Assembly (NCBI GenBank): GCA_011033025.1
Contig: WFMF01000111.1
Span: 62,001-126,000 of the forward strand
Source of the DNA: Beroe forskalii
Lineage: Eukaryota; Ctenophora; Nuda; Beroida; Beroidae
Direction: 5' to 3'
DNA length: 64,000 nt
Below the pieces are notes generated by a model. The model did no database searches. It worked only from the letters and a program-made list of their open reading frames with translations, and had not been told where the DNA came from. A program made the translations under genes and the position numbers. Positions 55,451 to 64,000 of this stretch are shown here, piece after piece (positions within the stretch are counted from its first letter, which is position 1; every line of letters begins with the position of its first letter).

Positions 55451-56567
55451 ATAATTTGTTTATATATAATTTTTGTTTTAAACTCACTATTGGCAATCTT
55501 TTATGAACAAAAGGCAGTCAATAACTAGGTTCAGTTCAATATATATAACTGTAACACCTTCACCCTGAATATATACTCTTGATTTATAAAATTATCCTTG
55601 CTTTTAAATGATGGTTCATTAAAGGGAAACAACAAGCCTCAAGCCCTGTGACCCTGCATTCCGCCCTCATTTTAGAGCCCACTTGTAATACCAAGTGGAA
55701 GGTCCTTATTAAGTTTATGAGCTGAGCCTAGGAAAATGAATTATCTTGTTTACAAACTCTGATTGCACAACACCAACACCCCTATGCCCTCTAATACTCA
55801 GCAAGACAAGATATTTGTTCTGATATATTTTCCAGTATGTAGGAATGATTAATGGAATGTCAATAGAAATTTTGTTTTATTCTGAAATTTTGTTTTATTC
55901 TGATATGTAAAAATGATATTATTTTTTTAGAAATCAGTGAAAATATTAACAGTAATAATAAAAATAACAATACTGTAGTGATAAAATAAGTAAATAATTA
56001 ATAGAAATAAAGATAATAATAGTAATAAAAATACCAATAGTAATACAAATCACGATAGAAAATAATTCATAATATAATAATAGTAATTAGTAATAATAGT
56101 CATAATATAACCTTTTGGTGTAATTATAGACTATAATAGACAACATAAAGAATAATAAAACATAATGAATGTACCATGTAATGCAAAATATTGCATTACA
56201 ATCAATTTCAACGAATTACAGTAATAAAAGTTTAAAAACACTGAACGAAATCACACCAGATTTCCAAATTTATACAGATAAAACAAATTTACCAGAAGCC
56301 CTGCTTTATTCAAAAAAGCAGGGTGAATAAAATAAATAAAAAGAGTATTATTAATAACTTTTTATAGTCCAATAAGTAAGGTTTAAAGTAGAGAATAGTC
56401 CAATAAGTAAGGTTTAAAGTAGAGAACAAAATGAAGAGGTAATTATACAACTAAAATTGGGAAAAGTCTGGAATTCAAATGATAATGAATGAAGAGTTGG
56501 ATAGAATATAAACTGGTAACTTTTAGTAGAAGTTTCATTAGTTCATTATATCAATTATAGCTAAGGG
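55451..56567. repeat. AT-rich low-complexity region between retrotransposons
   Basis: From about 55910 to 56170 the sequence is largely aataataatagtaata-type simple sequence. A 33-bp direct repeat (tagtccaataagtaaggttt plus aaagtagagaa) occurs twice near 56366 and 56396. It is probably the 3' untranslated tail region of the minus-strand element plus simple repeats. Confidence 0.5.
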
Positions 56568-58490
56568 TTATAATTTGAATTCATTGTGTAAGGCAGTTTT
56601 ACATGATGAATAGGGAAGAGCCTTAGTGCTTACTGGTAAGCTATTCCATAGTTTTACACAATTTTTTTTGAGGCTAGTGTTTGTTGAGTCAAATTTATTT
56701 TTGTAGTTGTACATTTGGTCTAAAAAGAAATTCTTGTTATTCTTCTCTGCAATTGGTCAATGTTAAACTCAGGCATTAAGTTGTTACAAAAACTTTCAGG
56801 TAGTAATCCAGCATGGTGTTTAAAAGCAAAGTTTGTTTATTACTATGTTATAAATATGTTCAATTGAGCCTAATTTTTCTTCATTGTGCCGCAATGCATC
56901 ATCAGTTCTTTTGCAGTCATATAATACCCTAAAAATCTTATGCTGGAGTTTTATGAGGATATCCTGCTGAGATTGAATACTGTGCCCCCAGACTTCAATT
57001 GCATATAAAGTAAGGCTGAATAAAAGTTTTATACATTTTGATCAAGCTGTGCTCATCCATAAAATCTCTGCATTTGTATAGGAGGCCAAGTGTTTTTACA
57101 AATTTTAGCATGTATTTCTTGTTTGTGGTTATCCCATGTCAGTCTATCATTAATCATAACACCAAGAAATTTTATAGTATGGACTTGTTCTAGTTTTGTA
57201 TCTTCCATATGGATGTCAGTATTTGTTGAATCAAAAGCATCTTCTTATGTCTATTTCCTCTGCAGTTTGGTTTGTATACCATGTACTTTGACTTAGATGG
57301 GTTAACAGATAGTTTGTTGAGGGTAAAGTATTGATAGAATCTGGTGAGTATGTCATTACAGTGTTGCTTTGCTTCTGTCAGACTCCTTCCTGTTACAAGT
57401 ACAGTTGTGTCATCTGCATAGACTATGATTTTATTTTCGTTAGTAATCTTGGTCATGTCATAGATATACATAATAAAGAGGAGTGGTCCTAGTATTGATC
57501 CTTGTGGAACTCCATGTGTTAAACTGTATTGGTAATCATCATTGTTCATATGGAATTTTCTATCTGTCATGTAACTATTGATTAGGTTTGTGCTCATATC
57601 GGATAGTCCTAATGATTTCAGTTTCTGTTTAAGTATGTACCTGTCAACAGTATCAAATGCTTTTGACAAGTCCATAAATATAGCAATAGTTATCAGTTTA
57701 CTATTTTGTGCTTTCTGAATGTAATCAGTAAAATCCAATATAGCTTGGCTTGTGTTATGTCTTTTCCTGAAGCCATACTGGAATTGAGGAAGTAGTTTGT
57801 GCTTCTCTAAGTATTCTGTGAGTTGGTCATGTAAGATACCTTCAAATACTTTGTTGAGAGCATTCAGGATTGATATAGGTCTGTAGCTAATAGGTAGAGA
57901 TGGATCTAACATTGACCCTTTAAAGACTGGTATACATTTGGCTAACTTGAAACTTTGTGGATATATACCTTCTGAAAGTGATTTGTTAAAGAGTTCTGTC
58001 AGATGAGGTGATATGATATGTGCAATTGATCTCAATGATTTGACATCAAGATTGTCATGGCCTGGAGCCTTAGAAGAATCAAGTTTAAGGCGCCCGTAAC
58101 GTTCGTCGGTCGATCGAATGGAATTGGTCGATCGATCAACTCCATTTGAATGAATAATGAGTTTTACTGGTCCCTAATGACTTCTATCGTGTTTAAATGG
58201 GCAATATTTAGTTGTTTCCCTACTAGCTCAAAGATTTTTTATTTAGAACACATCAGTCGATCAAATAAAGTTGATCGATCGACCAATTCCATTCGATCGA
58301 CCGACGAACGTTACGGGCGCTTTAGTATTTTTTCATAAACTTCTCGTTCTGTTATAATATTAAATTGGAATTGCTGTTTAGTGGGTAAGTTATCAGCTTT
58401 GACATTGGACGAGCATGGGATATCATTTTGCTCTAGATTTGGGAGCTCTTCTGCTAACTTCTGCTAACTTCTGCTAACTTCTTCTCAAAA
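56568..58490 (-). mobile_element. Decayed non-LTR retrotransposon RT fragment, split by a MITE
   Basis: On the minus strand the RT domain reads SSKAPGHDNLD (near 58080), YRPISILNALNKVFEGIL, GFRKRHNTSQAI, FMDLSKAFDTVD, GVPQGSILGPLLFIMYI and VYADDTTVL (about 57410-57425). A thumb and C-terminal part follow, with FLGVMINDRLTW and LYAIEVWGHS, ending KTALHNEFKL and a stop at 56568. Two frameshifts (near 57245 and 57095) inactivate it. Upstream, 58321-58490 reads in minus frame as PNLEQNDIPCSS...YEKILK and continues directly into LDSSKAPGHD once the MITE at 58090-58320 is skipped. The endonuclease half is missing, so the element is 5'-truncated. It differs from the plus-strand element and is probably of another clade. 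Confidence 0.86.
58090..58320. mobile_element. 231-bp MITE with perfect 51-bp inverted repeats
   Basis: The left terminus (58090-58140) begins gcgcccgtaacgttcgtcgg and is a perfect reverse complement of the right terminus (58270-58320). The repeats contain cgatcgat runs. The interior is non-coding. The insertion interrupts the RT frame of the minus-strand element. A 4-bp ttaa/ttta flank on each side may be the target-site duplication. The perfect arms suggest recent insertion. A diverged relative lies at 58741-58956. Confidence 0.9.
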
Positions 58491-58740
58491 TAAGAGAAAC
58501 AATTAGCTGATTAAAATTAAGCTGCGTCTGGAAAAGAAATAGATCAAACTCGAAAGCAAAGATGATCCTCAGATTGGGATCATTTTTTTGTGTGTGAAAT
58601 TTGAAAACTTATCTTCGGTCTGAGCCTTATCTTCCCTATGGGAATGAGATTGGACCAAATATGAAGGGGTGGTCAGCTGTAATAAGATAAAAACCGTTCC
58701 AGAAACAATGTACATACTATAAAGTGCATGCATAGAACAG

Positions 58741-58956
58741 CAGTCAATCGAATAGAATTGGTCGATCAATCAACTTCATTTTATCAACTGATGTGTTTAA
58801 AATAGAAAATCTTTGGGCTAGTGGGGAAGCAACTCAATATTGCACATCTTAACACAATTCAAGACATAAGGGACCATTAAAACACATCATTCATTCAAAT
58901 GGAGTTGATAGATCAACCAATTCTATTTGATCAACCAACAAATGTTACAGGCGCCT
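58741..58956. mobile_element. Diverged second copy of the 231-bp MITE family
   Basis: The sequence from cagtcaatcgaatagaattg to tgttacaggcgcc aligns with the reverse complement of 58090-58320, including the termini and the interior (cctactagctcaaag versus ctttgggctagtgggg). It has many C-to-T type differences and imperfect arms, so it is older. It lies about 420 bp from the intact copy. Confidence 0.82.
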
Positions 58957-59280
58957 AAAAACTGTAACTGACATGAGAAAAAGAGATTTATAAAATATCA
59001 ATTCAAAGGCTACTATAAAAATCATATATAATAATAAAACACTGTAATTGCCAAGTTCCACAAGTATAACAAGAATTGCGCCTGCACCGACATAATTATT
59101 GTTGTTCCCCGTAGGCTGTATACAGGCGCTTAATTTCCCTCCCATGATTGCTTGATGTAACCTTAGCATCATCATAAGATAATACAAAAACATGATCGTT
59201 ATAAAAGTAATAAGAGTATAAATACTGTTCCGATCTCGCGTGCTGCTATTGCGACCACCGAAACAATTTGCACGTGCCAT
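58945..59280 (-). CDS. Hypothetical small membrane protein, 111 residues
   Basis: The frame starts MARANCFGGRNSSTRDRN and has two or three hydrophobic stretches (LITFITIMFLYYLMMMLRL, AGAILVILVELGNYSVLLLY, MIFIVAFELIFYKSLFLM). Its last codons and stop lie in the terminus of the old MITE copy, so the natural C-terminus, if the gene is real, may have been elsewhere. I do not recognise the family. It could be a first exon of a larger gene or chance. Confidence 0.3.
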   Translation of the reverse strand: MARANCFGGRNSSTRDRNSIYTLITFITIMFLYYLMMMLRLHQAIMGGKLSACIQPTGNNNNYVGAGAILVILVELGNYSVLLLYMIFIVAFELIFYKSLFLMSVTVFRRL

Positions 59281-60165
59281 TTCTTCTAAAATTCTTGTAG
59301 CGCGCGTTCGTTGTTGTACTCAGTTCGTTGTAAATTTGGCGCCATTTGTTGAATTGGTTTACGTTTTTGCATCAAATTGTGTCACCGTTTATTCACGCGA
59401 TGTATTTTCTTGAATGTTTATACTAATTTGATATCACTTTTTATCTGATTTTCAAATTTCGTGCTTGTGTTTTCTGTTTCAATGCTGTCTCTTGTTCCAA
59501 AAAGCAATATTCGTCTTTCACAGTGAATAGTATTTCTCAAACTCAGTCGAATCCAGCAGAAACTCTAATAGTTATGCATTTTGGTACTAAACCTAGAACA
59601 AAACCGAAGCCTTTTCCTCAAATCTACCGCCCAACTCAAACCTAAGATTTTAACTTTTTAAGACACGAATTCTCCAACAAGTCCAACAGCCTAATTAAAT
59701 TTAGAACTTATCATAATTTAGGAGTTCGAGCATGCGGCACGGATGGGCCAGATCAACCTATAAGATTTATACTTTTGACAACCGACAGCTACATGAATTA
59801 AGAAATTCGTTATTTTGAAGATTTATGTGATATGGGGACGGAGGGACGGAGGGAGGGGAGGGAGGAGGAGGGACATTTTCGCGACTGATATTATAAAGGA
59901 GCAATCCGGGCACTTTCCAGAAATTACAGTAGTTGTATTGCAAAACTGGACCTGATATACACATATTCTATTTCTCACCCTCCCAGACCACGATCTCTGC
60001 CAACCCTCTCATTTGCCTTGTTGTATTCACAAATAGGCCAATGGGGAGGGAAAAAATCAAGGTGATAATGTTGAAGTGTGAAAATCTCCTAGGAGAGTCA
60101 AATAATAAATGAAAAAATATATTCTAAGAAAGCACCAAACATGATATATGGTGTATCACAATTAC
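59281..60165. other. Intergenic, no recognised gene
   Basis: Nothing convincing is seen. A purine-rich gggacggagggagggg tract lies near 59835-59875. Confidence 0.45.
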
Positions 60166-60263
60166 TTCCTAAGCCCGCATAGGTGTGTGTACGCGCTGGG
60201 GAAGCGCCGCGCGAGCTCCACACAGGGATATACGTGTTTAGCAAACCTATGCGGGCTTAGGAA
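60166..60263. mobile_element. 98-bp hairpin unit of the GC-rich island family
   Basis: The ends ttcctaagcccgcatagg and cctatgcgggcttaggaa are perfect 18-bp inverted repeats. The inside carries gtgtgtacgcgc and gggatatacgtgtttagcaa. This is the cleanest copy of the motif set found scattered in the islands at 5.9, 19.3-20.9 and 31.6-33.6 kb. It therefore probably defines the basic mobile unit of those islands. Confidence 0.78.
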
Positions 60264-60300
60264 TGGTCAGGGCATGGGCAAAGCGCGCGCAACAGGGGCA

Positions 60301-60418
60301 TGTCGAACTCATATGTGCGCGGCTTTTCCATGCGCGGCGTATTCGTGCGCGGCTCGCTGCCTGTTAATTACAGGCAGTAAGCCGCGCACGATTACGCCGC
60401 GCATATATGAGTTCGACA
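60301..60418. mobile_element. 118-bp GC-rich inverted-repeat element
   Basis: The left arm starts tgtcgaactcatatgtgcgc. The right arm ends gcatatatgagttcgaca. Inner gtgcgcggct/agccgcgcac blocks pair as well, around the small palindrome gcctgttaattacaggc. It is only 37 bp from the previous hairpin. No coding content. Confidence 0.75.
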
Positions 60419-62344
60419 CGCCACCGTAACACTTTGCAAAGGAGTGTTGCACTGTTGCAGACTTCCCTGTGAAATGGCGCGCGCGGAGGTTAGACTGTTA
60501 GAGTAAAATTCTACTAGCTGCGTTGCATTGTTCCTTCTCAGATTACTAGATTAGCCGACGCGCGCGTGCATAAGCAGCTAGTTAGTGGTTAGGCATGAAA
60601 CAACCAATACCATATTGACTCCACCATGTTATCCATTATCGGACCGCCCGCATAACAAAGAAGTTACCGGATTTGAGCAGCGCCGCGCATTCATTTAAAC
60701 AAGAAGATATCACTTTTCCCCCAAGGTTATCCAACGCGATTTTAAATTTCAGATTTGAATGTACTACCGCGTGTTATGTTGTATGTTCTATGGCTGCTAC
60801 TTGACAGTCCAGTGCTTTTGAATCGCGTTGGAAAACCTCGGTGAAAGTGTTATAATTTGGTTGTTTGATGTCATTGACATGATATTTAGTTTTTTATAAC
60901 TGAATATGAACTTGTTTGATGTCCATCGTAATTCGTATGCATTTGCAGAAGTTTAATTATCAATTATGCAGTTCATTGCATAGATTAATGTTAATAATAG
61001 ATCCTATGTCAATAATGGGAGCTGTGTCCATAATTGAACACTGATCGATTGACACATTGGAATTTTGATCCATTTGACTCCAATGGAAATTTTCATCGAT
61101 GGACATCAGACGTGACATCTTGAACTATTGGACATGATGGACAAGATCTAATGGACAAGATTCTTCATTTAAGACTGCTTAAGTTTCATGATTTTTGTCA
61201 ACTTTGGACATCATTTAACAATGTGAAATGATGTTGGAACTCGGAAGTTGGCCAAAATAATGTGATCAGACCAAAGTTCTTTTCATAATCATAAACAGTA
61301 GAAATAAAGTGACTATCTATTCCAATTCCATTTTGGTTCTTTAAAAATCAAATATATAACTACAATAACAAAATCATACTTTGAGTACAAATTGCAACCA
61401 TTTTTAGAAATAGTGTGAATAATTAAAGAAGGTGAAACTTCCATAAAGATGAACTGATGTCAAGTGGTCAAAAACCCAAATTATTTGGTTGACCATCCTA
61501 ACTCAAGATTTTATAAGGCGGATAAGGTCAAACAGTACGTTGACAGTTAAGTTAGCCAGAAGAATTGCAACATCTATACTTTGCAGAACTCGAGACAGGA
61601 TCGATGGGCTGTAAGACGTAAGTTTCAAGGTTTGCATGGCTCAGATTATAAGTACAACGTTTTACATTAGATTTATAAACTTACATTAATTGAAGATGGC
61701 AAAGATTGGCACAAAGTTCTGGCCCCAAGCTATTCTGGCATGATACTATCAAACAGTAGAAAAGTAGGATAGCACCTTTGATTCTTTAGTACCTCTCAAT
61801 CTTTGAATAAAATTCAATAAACTTCTTGTGACCAACAAGTTCATTGTCCAAATCAAAGTATGGTGTTTATTCTAAAGCGATTAACCAAAAATTGGAAACC
61901 TGAGAGGGGCCAAATTTTAATATAGTACTCAAAAATCCTTGTAAACAATCACATGATCAAGTTTTGATAACATTATAAACTTAATAATCATAATTGAGGC
62001 TCAATTAATAGTAATACCTTATCATTTTTACAATTAAGTTGTCCGAAAACAAATAAAAACCAACTATGTCGGTTTTGATCGCTTCTTTATCATATCGAGC
62101 CGCTTTTTTAGGTCGTCCATGCTGTTCGATGGGATTTGTGATCCCGTTCTGCAAGCGTAATATGGTGTGAACAATTACTAAGCAAACAAGATGAATTTAA
62201 CGACATGTGTGTCAAGAAAATATCATGCCATGTGCTTTTCAAATTTATAGAATTTTACAGTAACAACAGAATGGCATAATGCTTCACAATTAAACAATTG
62301 AAAAGTGAAAACATAATAGAAAACGAATGGGCATGTTACCATAT
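60419..62344. other. Intergenic, no recognised gene
   Basis: GC-rich flank to about 60700, then AT-rich sequence. I see no exon or structured repeat. Confidence 0.45.
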
Positions 62345-62640
62345 ATGGCAAATAAGGGGTATGTTAGTTTTACCATGACAACAAGATGACCTGTAAGTGT
62401 TACCATGCCAATGAAGTGACATGTTACCATGATGCCAAGAAACTCAAAGTGAAATGTTACCATGCCAACCAAGTAACATGTTACAATGCCAACAAAGTGA
62501 CACTTGACATGTTACCATGCCAACCAAGTGACATGTAACCATGCCAACAAAGTGACACTTGACATGTTACCATGTCATCCAAGTAACATGTTACAATGTC
62601 AACAAAGTGACACTTGACATGTTACCATGTCATCAGCACA
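62345..62640. repeat. Minisatellite of catgttaccatgccaa units
   Basis: Imperfect tandem copies of acatgttaccatgccaacaa with agtgacacttg spacers occur. The repeat ends at the donor side of a putative minus-strand exon, so it is probably intronic or downstream sequence of that gene. Confidence 0.82.
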
Positions 62641-62649
62641 GTATTTTAC

Positions 62650-63640
62650 CTGGCAGGCGAGCGAGACGGGGACGAGGTAGGGCGAGGTATCGATGTCAGG
62701 TTCGAGGTGGGTAGACGAGATTTGTTTGCGGGAGTCTTTTCCTGGAAAGTTATTGGAAAATCAGTACATACTCAAATCATGATAATTAAATTAAATGGTA
62801 ATTTTGCATAATATGAAATTTCCATCACAACGTAGACGCAAGGTATGATAACCTCAAGTAGCATGTCTACGATTAATTTGAATGTGCGGCACATAAATTA
62901 GCTCATTCCCATTACCCGTGCGAATCCAAAATCACCATGACAATGACCAATAATAGTGCGCGAGTTTACGTTCGACTGTCTCACTGATAAGTCGAAGCCA
63001 AATGGGTCCGTGGGGAATAATACGCTGACGATGTATTGCAATCTGGGCAGATGGGCATCGTGCAATCGGCGGTGATCAGCGCCGGTATACCGTATATCGG
63101 CGCTGATTGCAAATCGCTCATCTGCCATAATCTGTACAGTGTACCTTGGGTAGTTTCCCAAATGACCCCTTCAAATATTACGATATATAAAATCTGTATT
63201 AATCTCTTTTCCTTGGGTAGTTTGCCAATGACGCCTTCAATGGCCGCAGCGTCATTAGGGAACACATCCTTATGTTTGGAGAGGATGTTGCGCGTGTCTT
63301 TGAGAACGTCCGTCCCAGGCCGGGCTTTGAGCTCAGTGAGGTGTTCCTCTGTAAGGTCCTACGGAGGGAGATGGGAATGTGTTATCATATAGAGTGATTT
63401 AAAAACTAACTTAATAGGTAATTAAGTATTTTTATTACATAAAATTGACAAATCATGAAATGAAGGTAACATTTTTACCTCATTCAATTTCATATCATGA
63501 GGTCAAAAAAATTTATGATCAAGTAAAACTTGTCTTGATTACCTCCATTGAGTGATCAATGGTAAAATCAAGTTCAACAATAGAAAGAATATCGTCAGTA
63601 GACTGAATGTCGATGCTTAATGGATGGGTTCCAAAACACC
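62650..63640 (-). CDS. Exons of an unrecognised gene at the right edge
   Basis: Three plausible minus-strand exons are seen. The first (63543 to about 63637) ends GTHPLSIDIQSTDDILSIVE then LDFTIDHSME before a gtaatc donor. The second (starting at 63358 after a ctccgtag acceptor) reads DLTEEHLTELKARPGTDVLK and goes on through TRNILSKHKDVFPNDAAAIE and GVIGKLPK. The third (62741-62650) is rich in S, P, T and R (KTPANKSRLPTSNL, SSPSRSPAR). The first and second join in phase at ME|DL. The end of the second exon is unclear because a 30-bp copy of its last bases lies about 60 bp further on with a better donor. I do not recognise the family. The gene would continue beyond the window to the right. Confidence 0.5.
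63046..63127. mobile_element. 82-bp near-perfect hairpin inside a putative intron
   Basis: The left arm gggcagatgggcatcgtgca and the right arm tgcaaatcgctcatctgcc pair almost completely through tcagcgccggtata/tatatcggcgctga. The loop is only a few bases. It is a tiny foldback element or an extruding palindrome. Confidence 0.65.
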
Positions 63641-63659
63641 ACTTCACCAGAAGTGAAAA

Positions 63660-64000
63660 AAATGGTTTCTGGATGTATCTAAGTTAAGGTTGATACGATG
63701 ATTTCAGGAACATTTTTGATTTTACCATTTATCCCATTTTACGCTCCTAAAGGCTCTCGCTACCACGTAATTACCACTCTGTAACCAGCTCAGACCAGCT
63801 CAGCGGTGAAATTCACAGCTGAAAACACATCCACATCTTAACAGCATAAAACCGGTAAAAACTCGTGACCTCTAGGTTATGGTTTAAGCAACCAAATTGT
63901 GAGTGGTTTTAATCTCAACGGCGTAGTGGCTTACCCATTTAAGATGCTGAAATATTCATAACATTGGCCAATCAACGCGTGAATTTACGATTAACTCGCA
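63660..64000. other. Right edge, no recognised gene
   Basis: No exon can be assigned. It is probably intron or upstream sequence of the preceding gene. Confidence 0.4.

Noticed and set aside
63036-63392. 118-codon plus-strand open frame at the right edge
   Set aside because: It overlaps better-supported minus-strand exons and a hairpin, and has no recognisable motif.

Overview
This window is nuclear DNA of an intron-rich, non-vertebrate animal, probably a marine invertebrate. The evidence is conserved metazoan genes split into many short exons with GT-AG (rarely GC-AG) introns, an animal class A GPCR, a HIPK-type kinase and non-LTR retrotransposons. I cannot name the species or phylum. There is one 100-base assembly gap (26824-26923).

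Layout from left to right. A transformer-2 splicing factor gene (minus strand, 852-2305) is followed by a TMED2/p24-beta cargo receptor gene (minus, 3996-5028). Next come a GC-rich repeat island (5.9-6.8 kb), several small inverted-repeat elements, and a 2.46 kb foldback element (8050-10512). That foldback ends about 60 bp before the first recognisable exon of a HIPK-like kinase (plus, 10572 to about 17.9 kb). The kinase is frameshifted in its last recognisable exon and runs into a 33-bp minisatellite that stays open as an 11-residue repeat. Two more foldback-like structures (18855-20129 and about 21037-22340) and another GC-rich island follow. Only the last exon of ribosomal protein S3 is present (minus, 22651-22974). 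A 467-bp satellite with a perfect 56-bp palindrome per unit comes next (about 23.0-25.6 kb), then the gap, then two large tandem arrays (26.9-31.3 kb) and a third GC-rich island with a 14-bp repeat (31.6-33.6 kb).

The 34.5-46.2 kb stretch is a nearly complete SPT16 gene (FACT histone chaperone) in 28 exons on the minus strand. Its last large intron holds a second block of the same 467-bp satellite. A three-exon class A GPCR lies on the plus strand (47058-49724) with a one-base frame break near its start. Beyond it are two decayed non-LTR retrotransposons: plus 52.1-55.4 kb, and minus 56.57-58.5 kb, the latter split by a nested MITE with perfect 51-bp inverted repeats. The right end (62.65-63.65 kb) holds minus-strand exons of an unrecognised gene.

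The protein-coding genes are unrelated housekeeping, signalling and receptor genes and do not form a pathway. The striking feature is the density of inverted-repeat and foldback elements, often nested. One MITE family present twice in opposite orientation carries degenerate TTAGGG-type repeats inside it. No bacterial, phage or CRISPR-like system is present.
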